From positions 1 to 61,734 of the forward strand of contig JAFGKA010000213.1 of NCBI GenBank assembly GCA_016928855.1: a stretch of 61,734 nucleotides of DNA, given 5' to 3'. The DNA comes from Phycisphaerae bacterium. Lineage in GTDB: Bacteria > Planctomycetota > Phycisphaerae > UBA1845 > PWPN01. Below, in pieces: positions 40,069 through 49,570 of the stretch. Within the stretch, counting starts at the first letter, position 1, and every line of letters starts with the position of its first letter. A program made the translations under genes and the position numbers. The notes under the pieces were generated by a model. That model did no database searches. It was given only the letters and a program-made list of their open reading frames with translations, and was not told where the DNA came from.

Positions 40069-41598
40069 ATGTTGGCACGACTGCATAGCGTAGCGTTGGT
40101 TGGGATCGAGGCGGTGCCTTGCGAGGTCGAGGTGGATGTGACCTCGCGGGGGTTCAGCAGTGCGGCGATCGTGGGGCTGCCCGACACGGCGGTCAAGGAG
40201 AGCCTCGACCGGATTCGCAGCGCGTTGGGCAACTGTGGCTACAGCTTTCCGCGGCATCATGTGACGATCAACCTCGCGCCGGCCGACCTGCGGAAGGAGG
40301 GGCCGGCGTTCGACCTGCCTATGGCACTGGGGCTGCTGTTCGCTAACGGCCAGGGCATGGTCGAGCGGGCCGCCGAGTACCTCGTCGTCGGCGAGCTGGC
40401 CCTCGACGGACGGGTGAGGCCGATCCGGGGGGCGCTCTCGACGGCGATGCTGGCCCGCGATCGCGGCCTGACCGGCGTGATCGTCCCCCGCGAGAACGCC
40501 AACGAGGCCGGCGTCGTCGATGGCGTCGATGTCATCCCGGTCAGCTCGATCAGCGAGGCCCTGGGCTTCCTGACCGACCAGCTCCCGCTCGAGCCGGCGT
40601 GCGTGGACCTCGACGCCCTCTTCGCCGAGTCGTCGGCGTACGACATCGACTACAGCGACGTCCGCGGCCAGGAGGCGGCCAAGCGGGCGTTCGTCATCGC
40701 CGCGGCGGGGGCGCACAACCTGCTGCTGATCGGCCCGCCGGGCTCGGGCAAGACAATGCTGAGCCGGCGGATGCCGACGATCATGCCGCCGCTGACGCTA
40801 GCCGAGTCGCTTGAGACGACACGGATCTACTCGGCGGCGGGCAAGCTGCCCAACGGCACGAGCCTCATGGCCCGGCGGCCGGTCCGCAGCCCGCATCATT
40901 CGGCCAGCGGCCCGGCGCTGGTCGGCGGCGGGACCGTGCCGCAGGCCGGCGAGGTCTCGCTGGCCCATCACGGCATCCTGTTCCTCGACGAGTTCCCCGA
41001 GTTCCCGCGGACGATTCTCGAGACGCTGCGCCAGCCGCTCGAGGAGGGCACGGTCACGATCGCCCGGGCCCACGCGTCGGTGGCGTTCCCGGCGAGCTTC
41101 ATGCTGATTGCGTCGATGAACCCGTGCCCCTGCGGCTACTTCACCGACCCGCAGCGCAAGTGCAAGTGCACGCCGCCGCAGATCGATCGCTACCTCGCGC
41201 GGATCAGCGGGCCGCTGATCGACCGGATCGACATGCACATGGAGGTGCCGGCCGTGCCGTACCGCGAGTTGCGCACCAGCCGCGACGGCACGAGCAGCGC
41301 GGTGATGCGCGAGCAGGTGCTCGCCGCCCGCGCCGTGCAGCGCGAGCGCTTCGGCCACGCCAGCACCATACTCAACGGCACGATGGGCCCGCGCGCCCTG
41401 CGGAAGCACTGCACAATCGACGACGCCGGCGAGACGATCCTGCGCCAGGCGATGACCGAACTCGGCCTGAGCGCCCGCGCCCACGACAAAGTCCTCCGCG
41501 TAGCCCGCACCATCGCCGACATCGAGGGCACCGCCACCATCGCCGGCCACCACCTGACCGAAGCGATCATGTACCGCCGCCTGGACCGGCAGTTGTGA
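40069..41598 (+). CDS. YifB/ComM-family Mg-chelatase-like AAA ATPase
   Basis: A 509-residue protein with the usual ComM order: an N-terminal Lon-protease-like fold (MLARLHSVALVGIEAVPCEVEVDV onward), a central AAA domain with Walker A GPPGSGKT at 222-229 and Walker B GILFLDEF, a Cys cluster (NPCPCGYF...CKCTPPQ) and a Mg-chelatase C-terminal domain. ComM is a helicase promoting branch migration during natural transformation. The start at 40069 matches the conserved N-terminus of the family; the upstream 25 codons do not. Confidence 0.95.
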   Translation: MLARLHSVALVGIEAVPCEVEVDVTSRGFSSAAIVGLPDTAVKESLDRIRSALGNCGYSFPRHHVTINLAPADLRKEGPAFDLPMALGLLFANGQGMVERAAEYLVVGELALDGRVRPIRGALSTAMLARDRGLTGVIVPRENANEAGVVDGVDVIPVSSISEALGFLTDQLPLEPACVDLDALFAESSAYDIDYSDVRGQEAAKRAFVIAAAGAHNLLLIGPPGSGKTMLSRRMPTIMPPLTLAESLETTRIYSAAGKLPNGTSLMARRPVRSPHHSASGPALVGGGTVPQAGEVSLAHHGILFLDEFPEFPRTILETLRQPLEEGTVTIARAHASVAFPASFMLIASMNPCPCGYFTDPQRKCKCTPPQIDRYLARISGPLIDRIDMHMEVPAVPYRELRTSRDGTSSAVMREQVLAARAVQRERFGHASTILNGTMGPRALRKHCTIDDAGETILRQAMTELGLSARAHDKVLRVARTIADIEGTATIAGHHLTEAIMYRRLDRQL

Positions 41599-41608
41599 GG
41601 GGCAGGGT

Positions 41609-41917
41609 ATGCCTTTGTCTCATCAGGAGGTGATGCGACGGATCCGGGACGCCGTCCTGGAGTGTCGGTATATCGTAACGCCGCATGCGTGGATGGAGAT
41701 GCGGGAGGACGATCTGATCGTGGCGGACATTGAATCAGCCCTCCTTGGCGGTAGAATAGCAGAGGAGTACCGGGATGATCCTCGCGGCACGCGTTATCGT
41801 GTATTGGGCATAGCGACGGATCTGGATACGCCGGTAGCTGTGGTTGTACGGTTTGTGGTGGAAGGGCAACTGCTTGTGATCACAACGTTCGTACCAAAAG
41901 CCGATGCTGAGACGTAG
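41609..41917 (+). CDS. DUF4258-like toxin candidate
   Basis: A 102-residue protein with the DUF4258 pattern: ECRYIVTPHAWMEMRED near the N-terminus, DIESALLGGRIAEEY in the middle and a C-terminal strand VVVRFVVEGQLLVITTF. Members of this RelE-like group are often toxins next to YgiT-type zinc-finger antitoxins, which is what follows here. It begins 10 bases after yifB. The toxin activity is inferred from family and pairing. Confidence 0.75.
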   Translation: MPLSHQEVMRRIRDAVLECRYIVTPHAWMEMREDDLIVADIESALLGGRIAEEYRDDPRGTRYRVLGIATDLDTPVAVVVRFVVEGQLLVITTFVPKADAET

Positions 41918-41921
41918 TGTC

Positions 41922-42155
41922 ATGTACGATTTTCCATGTGAGTACTGTTCGGGAACGGTCCGCGAGCAACGGCTGGATCGTGAAGTGCTCAACCACGCGC
42001 GCGGTGTGGTGATCCTGGAAAACGCCCCCATCGGCGTGTGCGATCACTGCCAGGCTCATTACTACAGCGCGGAAGTCCTCAAACGTGTAGAGGCAATTCT
42101 CGACGGCAACACGCCATCCACGCGCACCGAATCCGTTCCCGTCGCGACGTTTTGA
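41922..42155 (+). CDS. YgiT-type zinc-finger antitoxin candidate
   Basis: A 77-residue protein with two CxxC knuckles, FPCEYCSG and IGVCDHCQAHYY, as in the N-terminal domain of MqsA/YgiT. It lacks the C-terminal HTH of full MqsA, which is normal for the short YgiT-type partners of DUF4258 proteins. ATG 41904 would overlap the toxin gene; ATG 41922 follows its stop by 4 bases. Both fit a coupled toxin-antitoxin pair. Confidence 0.78.
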   Translation: MYDFPCEYCSGTVREQRLDREVLNHARGVVILENAPIGVCDHCQAHYYSAEVLKRVEAILDGNTPSTRTESVPVATF

Positions 42156-42275
42156 AGACTCGCAGTGTACGTGGCGGCAGCAGCTATTCCGGTGCAGCAA
42201 ACAAGTGTGTCCAACCGAGGCTGCAGTCACGTGAGAACACATCAGGGCAGGGTCGCGCAGCTCGGCGGAGATACA

Positions 42276-43094
42276 ATGATGATGGACGACCTGGAAGATC
42301 TAACGACATGGCAGGCAATGGGCCATCCCGAACTGTCCGAGAGGAAGCCGGAAGAACTCTTCAATGCCGACTTTGCCGAACGCTATCGTCAACTGCACCG
42401 GATACTCTATGAGCGAGTCATCCGCCTGCATGGCACCATTCACACGCTAGAACAACTTGAGGAGTTCCCCTTCGGCTACATCTATGGTCCGCGCGATAAC
42501 GAGTTCTGGCGACTCGTTTTCGAAAACTTCTTCGACGCCGCCTGTTTGAAGCTGCACGGATTGGCCACTGATCGCGGGTCTGCCGTGCACAACGTTGTTT
42601 CCTTCAAGAACAAGGTCATCATGGGGCCGTGGCGTGACACCCGCCTTCACACGCTGCTCAAAGGCACATTGCGGGAGCGGAAGTTCGATGAGCGTGCCCA
42701 ATCCGTCGCCACACGCATAGAGGCAATTCGCCATACACACATCGCCCATTTCCTTATCGACACGAATGCGAACGATAGTCTGCCTCACCTGGAAGGGGTT
42801 AGCCTGCGCGAGGTGCGGCACCTTTTCGATGCCGTGCATTCTCTATTTGGCGCTCTTTCATTTGGTGCGGCATTCGTTACGCTTCCGGGCGACCTGATGC
42901 CGTCGACGGTCGGCGGCAAACCAACGCGGACATGCCTCGATACCGTGCTGGATGCTGTCCTGCGCGATAGCCCTTTCGTGACGCGCCCGGAGCGCAATGG
43001 TGAGTTCTGGTCGCATATCCGGAAACACATTCCGCAACAGAGACTTGACGTCATGAACACCCTGCGAAGACGCGTTGGCCTCTCTGAAGCATGA
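42276..43094 (+). CDS. AbiU2-like HEPN protein
   Basis: A 272-residue protein resembling the HEPN_AbiU2 group. A long helical region ends with the RxxxxxH-like motif in RIEAIRHTHIAHFLID, the catalytic signature of HEPN RNases. GGAG lies six bases before the ATG at 42276, making this the better start. AbiU2-type proteins take part in abortive phage defence. The location beside a toxin-antitoxin pair supports an accessory or defence role, but the homology call is by motif only. Confidence 0.6.
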   Translation: MMMDDLEDLTTWQAMGHPELSERKPEELFNADFAERYRQLHRILYERVIRLHGTIHTLEQLEEFPFGYIYGPRDNEFWRLVFENFFDAACLKLHGLATDRGSAVHNVVSFKNKVIMGPWRDTRLHTLLKGTLRERKFDERAQSVATRIEAIRHTHIAHFLIDTNANDSLPHLEGVSLREVRHLFDAVHSLFGALSFGAAFVTLPGDLMPSTVGGKPTRTCLDTVLDAVLRDSPFVTRPERNGEFWSHIRKHIPQQRLDVMNTLRRRVGLSEA

Positions 43095-43107
43095 AAGGAA
43101 CATTGCC

Positions 43108-43521
43108 ATGGGCTTGTTTTCGTTCTTTCGACGCTGGTGTGGAGGCCGCGATGACCGATGGACCGTCGGTACGGGCGCGGATGATGGCAAGCTCCTCATC
43201 GTCCGTGCACGCCAGGACGTACCGGCCGGCATCGCGACGGAGCGCTATCGCCACCTGATGATCATCGGCTGGAAGTACGCGGTCGACGATGAACGTGGCA
43301 TGCCGTCGACAGCCGAAGCTGATCGCATGGCAACCTTGGAGGACGCACTCGACCGCTCCCTCGAACGCGGACGTAGCGCGTTCATGACAGCGGTCGTTAC
43401 GTGCAACGGCATCCGGGAATGGCAATGGTACGCCCGCGACCCGAACGAGGCGGAGCAGTTCCTGAACAAAGGCCTTTCTCGCTACCCTCGCAGCGATCTC
43501 GATCGCGAACCGGTGGTGTGA
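43108..43521 (+). CDS. DUF695-like protein
   Basis: A 137-residue protein matching the DUF695 layout: DGKLLIVRARQDVPAG, then HLMIIGWKYAVDDERGMPS, then a helix (DRMATLEDALDRSLE) and the strand pair AVVTCNGIREWQWYARDP. The function of DUF695 is not established; it occurs in cytoplasmic stress or accessory contexts. It starts 13 bases after the AbiU2-like gene and is two bases from the next gene. Confidence 0.7.
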   Translation: MGLFSFFRRWCGGRDDRWTVGTGADDGKLLIVRARQDVPAGIATERYRHLMIIGWKYAVDDERGMPSTAEADRMATLEDALDRSLERGRSAFMTAVVTCNGIREWQWYARDPNEAEQFLNKGLSRYPRSDLDREPVV

Positions 43522-43522
43522 A

Positions 43523-43756
43523 ATGGCTGGAAAAAAGACATTCGATTGCGTTGCTATGAAGGACGAGATCCAGCAGCGTCGCCACCGGCAATACGCGGGC
43601 TTGAGCGACGAACAGATCCGCCAGCGCATGCGTGAGGCCCTCGCAACCTCGTCGGACCCTGCTGCCCGCAAATGGCGCGAGATCGCAGCCGCGGAACCGA
43701 AGGGTGCACAATCCGCTGATCGCAACGACGTCGATTCCGGCGCGTGCCGGATTTGA
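43523..43756 (+). CDS. Small antitoxin-like protein
   Basis: A 77-residue, charged helical protein starting MAGKKTFDCVAMKDEIQQRR, with the middle phrase LSDEQIRQRMREALATSSDP. Short proteins opening with a FDCV-MK pattern are commonly found next to small toxins or accessory genes. I recognise no catalytic residues. It lies one base after the DUF695-like gene and is probably cotranscribed. Confidence 0.6.
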   Translation: MAGKKTFDCVAMKDEIQQRRHRQYAGLSDEQIRQRMREALATSSDPAARKWREIAAAEPKGAQSADRNDVDSGACRI

Positions 43757-43790
43757 AGATCGAGGACTGGGAGCGGGAATCGACCACACA

Positions 43791-43955
43791 ATGACGCAAT
43801 CATCATTCAGACCCACTGATGATCAAATCAGGACAGCCGTCATGTCGCCGCATTACGAGATCTCGCAAATGCTCGACGCTTCTCATTGGTTGGACGACAA
43901 ATGGCGGGTGAAGTACCAGGACGCTCGCGAGAGCCTTCGACAAGGCCCCTGGTGA
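43791..43955 (+). CDS. Small hypothetical protein (54 aa)
   Basis: A 54-residue reading frame (DQIRTAVMSPHYEISQML...WLDDKWRVKYQDARESLRQG). It follows in the same direction after the preceding small gene and has a protein-like composition. The ribosome site is weak (GGGAG 17 bases upstream), so the call is tentative. Confidence 0.35.
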   Translation: MTQSSFRPTDDQIRTAVMSPHYEISQMLDASHWLDDKWRVKYQDARESLRQGPW

Positions 43956-44001
43956 ATCCCGTGGGGGTCACCGTCACGGGCCATCTTGACGGGATGTAGT
44001 C

Positions 44002-44038
44002 CTTCTTGTGCCTTTTCGTGTATTTCGTAACTATTCTG
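44002..44038. repeat. Dispersed short repeat (CTTTTCGTG type)
   Basis: CTTCTTGTGCCTTTTCGTGT with TATTTCGTAACTATTCTG resembles 57867-57910 (CTTTTCGTGCCTTTTTGCG, TTTGCGGCTATTCTTCTTGG). It is an intergenic repeat placed just before the GH-A clan gene. Confidence 0.45.
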
Positions 44039-44105
44039 TATGATTGCGCCGTCGTTCGATGGCGTAATTGGGGAGCCTTGTCGCGAAAATCGCGGCTGGA
44101 GGAAC

Positions 44106-46082
44106 ATGCCGGTGACTACCTGTTGCGAAGTGCACCATTGTCTGTACCTGGCCGGGCTGATCCTGGCCGGACTCGCGAGTCGTGCGGCGGCTGGGGTGCG
44201 GCCTGTGGATCTGACGCAGTTCTTTGTCGCCCCCGATCAGGAGACAGTGCTGCAGTGGACGGCCGACGCCGATGAAACGCGGGCGGCGCTGACGTACGCC
44301 ATCACGAACTATCGCGGTGGCCGTGTGGTCGCCGCCGGCGAGGCCGCGATTGGCGACGCTCGGCGGGTTGAGGTTCCAGTCAAGCTGGCCCGAGGGTATT
44401 ACGAGATCGCCTTTGCCCAGACCGACCAGCGGTTCGGTATCTGTGCGATTCCCGAACATGTCGGACCGTCGGACCCCTTCTTCTGCATGGACGCCGCACT
44501 GTCGTGGCTCGAAATGCGGCCCGACATTCGCGACGGCCTGGTCCGCATGCTCAAACGCATCGGCGTTGCCGTCTCGCGCGAGCGGCTGAGCTGGGGCGCG
44601 GTGCATTGGGGCGGCGAGCAATGGGACTGGCAGGCGGGCCGGCAGTACGAATCGCTGCGACAGACCTACGACCGCCACGGCGTAAAGATCCTCGAGATGT
44701 TCCACGACGCCCCGGGGTGGATGGGCACAGCGCAGGGCAATCCGTTTCCAACCGACCTGCTGGCTGTGGCCCGCTCCTGGGAGCGAATCGAGCGGCAGTG
44801 GCATCCGTATTGGGCGGCGCTCGAGATCTGGAACGAGCCGGACATCTTCTTCGGCGGCAATCTGCCGGCGGACCAGTATGTGCCTGTGGCCAAGGCCGTC
44901 GCGTTCGCCCTGCGCGATGCGAAGCCGGCGACGCCGCTTGTCGGCGGGGTGCTGACGAACATGTGCCCGGATGCCTATCGCCGAAGCTGCGCGTTGAACG
45001 GCCTGCTCGATCAGATCAACATCCTGAGCTTTCACACGTACCTCCATGCCGACACGATCGAGGAGATGGTGCAGACGTACCGCACGTGGCTCAAGGCGAA
45101 CGGCAAGGAGTCCATGCCGCTATGGATCACCGAGTCGGGCCGGCCGTGGCCGCGCGGGCCGGAGCGACCGCCGGCGGGCAAAGACGCGTACAGCGCGCTG
45201 GATGTCACTATAAAGGCCATTGAGGCCCGCGCGTGCGGCGTGGCTGCGTACTTCCCGTTCGTTTACGTCTACTACGAGGAGCGGGACAAGAACTTCGCGA
45301 TGATGGGCAAAGAAGTATCGCCGTTGCGTTCGATGGCGGCGTACGCCCAGGCGGTCGCGGTGCTGTCCGGCAAGTCGTACCGCGGCGACCTGGTCGTCAC
45401 GGACCCGGCCATCAAGCGGGCGCGGGTCTTCGGCAACGACAAGCGGTCGGTGATCGTGCTCTATACCGGTCAAGCCAAGGGGCGGGCTACGGCGAAGCTG
45501 GACATTCCCTTCAGGCGGCTCGCCGGCCTCGATGGCCGCACACTGTCCGCGAAGGAGCGTGGCGTCATCCCCGTTCAGGACGGACTCACGTACGTCTGGG
45601 CGGATTCGGCCAGGATCGCGGGCGCGCTGCGCACGGATACGCCGGCAGCGAGGCTCTACGCCGTCAGCCGGCAGGCGCCGCCGCAGCGGCCAGCGCCGTC
45701 GCCGATCGTGCTGCAGCATCTGTTCGATCCCGCACAGGCCACGGCCGCGACGACCGGGTACACCCTCTCGCCGGAGGCGGCCGCGAAATTCGCGCTGCGC
45801 ATCCGGGTGCACAACCTCGCCGAACGGCCGGAGCGGGTTATGCTCACCGTAACGCAGGTGGGCGTTCAGAATGCCGATGTTGCGCCGAACTGCTCGGCCG
45901 ACGTGGCGGCGACGGGCCACGCAGACATCACATGGGAGCTCGACCTCGGCCGGCTGGTTGATCCGCAACGCGCCTGCACGCTTATCGTATCCGCCAAAGG
46001 CCAGCAAACCGATCGCGTCAGCCCGCTGGCGATTGACGTGAACATCAAGCGCGAGGAGGCGGCAACGCAGCCGGCACACTGA
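44106..46082 (+). CDS. Secreted glycoside hydrolase, clan GH-A (GH39-like)
   Basis: A 658-residue exported enzyme. A signal peptide (about 10-28, CLYLAGLILAGLASRAAAG) is followed by a TIM-barrel with both clan GH-A catalytic glutamates visible: the acid/base in ALEIWNEPDIF and the nucleophile in LWITESGRPWP. The C-terminal 200 residues are beta-rich accessory modules. GGAGGAAC precedes ATG 44106. Similarity in style is to GH39/GH5-type enzymes but the exact family is uncertain. It opens the polysaccharide-degradation block. Confidence 0.85.
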   Translation: MPVTTCCEVHHCLYLAGLILAGLASRAAAGVRPVDLTQFFVAPDQETVLQWTADADETRAALTYAITNYRGGRVVAAGEAAIGDARRVEVPVKLARGYYEIAFAQTDQRFGICAIPEHVGPSDPFFCMDAALSWLEMRPDIRDGLVRMLKRIGVAVSRERLSWGAVHWGGEQWDWQAGRQYESLRQTYDRHGVKILEMFHDAPGWMGTAQGNPFPTDLLAVARSWERIERQWHPYWAALEIWNEPDIFFGGNLPADQYVPVAKAVAFALRDAKPATPLVGGVLTNMCPDAYRRSCALNGLLDQINILSFHTYLHADTIEEMVQTYRTWLKANGKESMPLWITESGRPWPRGPERPPAGKDAYSALDVTIKAIEARACGVAAYFPFVYVYYEERDKNFAMMGKEVSPLRSMAAYAQAVAVLSGKSYRGDLVVTDPAIKRARVFGNDKRSVIVLYTGQAKGRATAKLDIPFRRLAGLDGRTLSAKERGVIPVQDGLTYVWADSARIAGALRTDTPAARLYAVSRQAPPQRPAPSPIVLQHLFDPAQATAATTGYTLSPEAAAKFALRIRVHNLAERPERVMLTVTQVGVQNADVAPNCSADVAATGHADITWELDLGRLVDPQRACTLIVSAKGQQTDRVSPLAIDVNIKREEAATQPAH

Positions 46083-46144
46083 GAATTCCGGCTGCGCCGC
46101 GTTTGGCTTCGCGCGAGTCGTCCGACTTCGTGGGGATCGGCCAT

Positions 46145-49084
46145 CTACCGCTTCTCAACCATCAGCGTCACCGGCCCCAGCAGGCCGGAGGGTACGAGCG
46201 GTGTGTCCTTGGTATAGTGCTTGGCCGAGGTGAAGGTGTAGCGACCCGAGGGGCGCTTCTGGCCGGCCTTGAACCACTCCGGCCACCCCGCCAGCGTCTC
46301 AAAGTCCCGCCACTCGGCGTCCTCGGGAAGCTGTTCGTCGCCGATCATCCGGTTGATCCAGAGGTTCACCGCGTCAACCTCCAACACGTTCTCTCCGGCT
46401 TTCGCTGCCCCGGTGATCTCCACCCGATAGGGCGGCTTCCAGGCCACGCCGCACTCCCGCCCGTTGACCCGCACCCGCCCCATCACCTCCACCGTCCCCA
46501 GGTCCAGCCACAGCCGGCCCGCGTTCCCTGCTGCCTCCGCCGCTGAGAGTGTGAAGGTGTTGCGGTACGTGGCCGTCCCCGAGTAGTAGTGGATGCGCGG
46601 ATCGCTGTGCCGGCTCCAATCGGTCAGTGTCTCGAAACGGACCGCCTTGTCCGGCCCGCCCCACTTTGGATCGAAGCGCACCTCCCAGACTCCACCGATC
46701 GTCCGCAACTCCTGGGGCGCGACGGAATTGGGCCGCTGCTCCGCTTGAACAGCGATGCCGACATCCGCTCGGAAGACCACGAACCAGCTTTGCAGCGGCT
46801 CGAAATGAAGCGGTACGCTGATCCTTCCCTCCCGCTCGCTGTAATCGGTCAGCGCCCGCCTGGCCTCGGTCTCGGGATTCCAGAGCTCCGGTTGTTTTCC
46901 GGTCACGCGGAATGTGCAGACGCACTCGAGCGGGCGGTTCTCCTGGTTGGCCACAAAGTACAACTCCGCCGCACCGCTCCGACGGTGGTGATAGATCAAG
47001 GCCGCTCCACCCTCGAAGTCCGGGCTGAGCCCGTCCTCGTGGAAAACCTCGGCCAGGCTCTTGCCGACGATCACGCGCCGACCGTCCCACAGCTCGGCCC
47101 TGATCCTGGCGACCTCCGCGTCGCAGCGGGGATAGTCGGTCAGGCCCGGCGCAGCCTTGGGCTTCGCACCGCCGATCACCCGCGCCCCGCTCTCGACCAG
47201 CTCCTCGACTTTGCGCGCCATCGGTGCCGTCATTCGGTCGCCGTCAGGCAACAGCAAGTATTGATAGCTCGCCCCCGAAGGCAACACCAGCCGCCCGTCC
47301 TTGATGCGCATCGCCAGCACGTTCTCGGAAGAACAGAGATCGTAGTCATACCCCGCCGGCATTTCCATGGTCATGTCGTTGACCCTGAGCGGCGCCCCTT
47401 CGCCGAACCACCAGGCGACATCCGCCACGAACTGCCCTTGCTGTAACAGGTACTGGCTCCGGGCGATGTACTCCATCCACGGCCGGCTGTAGTCCCACCA
47501 GGTGTTGTGCCGCTGGATGTGTTCGCCCCACTTGCGATGGGTCAGCCCCGGGATCATGTTTTCGTATGCCTGATGCGCCGAGAGGTGGAAGATAAACCGA
47601 TTGACGCCCCACCCGAACGCCATGTCGCCCATGGCCTTGAGGGTGAAGGGGGTGTCGCGCCAGCCGCGGTCGGAGGTGAACGCCTCCGCCCCGACGACGG
47701 GCATGCCGTAGGTATGAGCGATCGACGCCATCGCCTTGCTCGAATGATGGTAGGAGGCGGGCGTGGGAAACAGCCCCTTGCCCCGGGCCCAGAATTCGCT
47801 GATCGGCATGTCGCTCACGCCGCCGTACTGCAGATTGTCGATGCACAACCGGCCATAGGCCTCGATCGACAGCTTGATCCCGTGCGGGCGCGCCAACTCC
47901 TTCAGGCGGCGGGCGTAGTTGTCTCGCGTCATTTCGCTGGCGGTGACCCGCAGGTCCCACAGGAACCGCTCGGACTGTTCCAGGTCGCCGACCACGCGGC
48001 CGGTCAGCACCGGCAGCCAGGGGCGCAAGTCGTAGCCGCGCCGCACCTTGAATTCCGACGGCATCGTCGCGGTCCAGTTCTGGCATCCGGCCTCCCAACT
48101 GTCAATATGAACGGTAGTCAAGGCTCGCCCGGCCGCCGCACCGGCGTCCTTGAAGATTCTCTTCAGGAATCCCTCGTAGTGCGCCTCGATCCCCGCCCTG
48201 GCCAGACGGTCGCACTCCAGCCCCACGGCCAAAGCCGGGCAGGGCCGCGTCATTTTCATGTTCGAGGCGTGCCCGTACCGGATGATCAGCCACTTGCCGG
48301 CGGGAGCGTCCCACGTCAGCCGGCCCTCGCGGTCCATCTTGTCGGTCAGATCGACCACTCGATCCAGCGGCGTCACGGCCCCGGCCGGCGGCTCGGCGGC
48401 AGCCGCATTCCGTTGTTGCGACTCTCGGACCGTGAGCCCGGACTTGGTGTCAAGATCGGGAATGCGCCACGCGCGGTCCTGCGCCGACGACGCCAGCGGA
48501 ATCGCCACCACCGCGGCGTCGCGGTAGGAATCGGTGCGTTGCAGCATCTCCACGACTTCCGGCTTGATCTGCGCGCCCGGCCTTAGCCACGCCGACACAT
48601 TCGTCTCGACCTTCGCTTTTTCGAGCACAACGTCGATTGCCTTGCCGCCGGCCACCTCTGTTTCGCTCCAGACGAGTTGCTGCATCGACAGTTCCGGCGT
48701 GATGTGCGGTCCGCCGCTGCCGTAGCCAAAATCGACCGAAATGTCGAATTCGAGGCCCAGGCGGTCGCATTCGCGAATGGCCCACTGCATCATTTCATGC
48801 CACTGCGGGCTGGCCGGCACCACCTCGCCGTCCGGCGCCCACCACTGGCCGCTGACCTCCATCCACAGCACCCCGCCAATTCCGACCTTGTTCATTGCCT
48901 CCAGGTCGGCCGTGATCCCCTCCTTCGATATGTTGCCGTTGATCCAGAACCAGTAGACCCACGGCCGCGCCGAAGGCGGAGGATTCTGGAATCCCGCCTC
49001 CAGGTTTGGATCCGCAGCGCTCGCGCCAATCGCCCAGCATGAGAAGCACGCTGCGATCAGGACGGCTGACAGATATCGTTTCAC
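46145..49084 (-). CDS. Secreted alpha-L-rhamnosidase-like hydrolase (GH106-like)
   Basis: A 979-residue enzyme with a signal peptide (YLSAVLIAACFSCWAIGASAA, about 4-24). The body opens with the GH106-type phrase RPWVYWFWINGNISKEGITA and continues with a TIM-barrel (FDISVDFGYGSGGP, WEAGCQNWT, GAEAFTSDRGWRDTPF). Jelly-roll-like sugar-binding domains make up the end (LWLDLGTVEVMGRVRVNGRECG). GTG 49084 is used: AGGAGAGG lies six bases upstream, and the in-frame extension before it is not signal-like. It would release rhamnose from pectin- or ulvan-type glycans. It is convergent with the GH-A gene. Confidence 0.87.
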   Translation of the reverse strand: MKRYLSAVLIAACFSCWAIGASAADPNLEAGFQNPPPSARPWVYWFWINGNISKEGITADLEAMNKVGIGGVLWMEVSGQWWAPDGEVVPASPQWHEMMQWAIRECDRLGLEFDISVDFGYGSGGPHITPELSMQQLVWSETEVAGGKAIDVVLEKAKVETNVSAWLRPGAQIKPEVVEMLQRTDSYRDAAVVAIPLASSAQDRAWRIPDLDTKSGLTVRESQQRNAAAAEPPAGAVTPLDRVVDLTDKMDREGRLTWDAPAGKWLIIRYGHASNMKMTRPCPALAVGLECDRLARAGIEAHYEGFLKRIFKDAGAAAGRALTTVHIDSWEAGCQNWTATMPSEFKVRRGYDLRPWLPVLTGRVVGDLEQSERFLWDLRVTASEMTRDNYARRLKELARPHGIKLSIEAYGRLCIDNLQYGGVSDMPISEFWARGKGLFPTPASYHHSSKAMASIAHTYGMPVVGAEAFTSDRGWRDTPFTLKAMGDMAFGWGVNRFIFHLSAHQAYENMIPGLTHRKWGEHIQRHNTWWDYSRPWMEYIARSQYLLQQGQFVADVAWWFGEGAPLRVNDMTMEMPAGYDYDLCSSENVLAMRIKDGRLVLPSGASYQYLLLPDGDRMTAPMARKVEELVESGARVIGGAKPKAAPGLTDYPRCDAEVARIRAELWDGRRVIVGKSLAEVFHEDGLSPDFEGGAALIYHHRRSGAAELYFVANQENRPLECVCTFRVTGKQPELWNPETEARRALTDYSEREGRISVPLHFEPLQSWFVVFRADVGIAVQAEQRPNSVAPQELRTIGGVWEVRFDPKWGGPDKAVRFETLTDWSRHSDPRIHYYSGTATYRNTFTLSAAEAAGNAGRLWLDLGTVEVMGRVRVNGRECGVAWKPPYRVEITGAAKAGENVLEVDAVNLWINRMIGDEQLPEDAEWRDFETLAGWPEWFKAGQKRPSGRYTFTSAKHYTKDTPLVPSGLLGPVTLMVEKR

Positions 49085-49570
49085 GAGTGCCTCTCCTTCT
49101 CTGTGGATTGGAGCAGTACGAGCCGTTGCACGAAGACCATGAAAACTAATGCCCCGCGGATTGTCCAGACAACAATACGGTGCCGTTGAAAACAGGACCG
49201 GCATCACCAGTGGCTGTTCGGTTCGGGAAAGCCGCCGTAAACAATTGTGTCACTCTCGCCAAAGAACAGCGGACTAGTGCCGTTTTCGGTTGGTGACTTT
49301 CGTCGGTCCGGCGGGTGCCACTGGTCCCGACGGACGTCGGGACCCGCCAGTGCTTTGCCGACAACGGCACACGGCTGACAGTAAACGAAACTGGGCAACC
49401 GTAAGCGGCACTAGCACGCTCCAGCAAATGAATACGCGCATCATAACCGAGGGGCGAGACGCCGCAATGCGCCGGGGCTCGCCTGGTTGCCTCCCGGTTT
49501 GCCGCGGATATGATGTCCGCCCGGCGGCGGTTCTTGCCGACTACGATTCCAATCGCGTTGAGGAGGCCCT
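49085..49570. other. Intergenic region with palindromic repeat
   Basis: The 486 bases hold no supportable gene. The notable structure is a near-perfect palindrome at about 49316-49352. Promoters for both flanking divergent secreted hydrolases must lie here. Confidence 0.45.
49316..49352. repeat. REP-like palindrome
   Basis: GTCCCGACGGACGTCGGGAC (49324-49343) is a perfect 8+4+8 hairpin flanked by CCACTG and CCAGTG arms. The GTGCCACTGG arm resembles sequence at 39661 and in 49200-49410. It is probably an intergenic repeat family of this genome. Confidence 0.5.
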
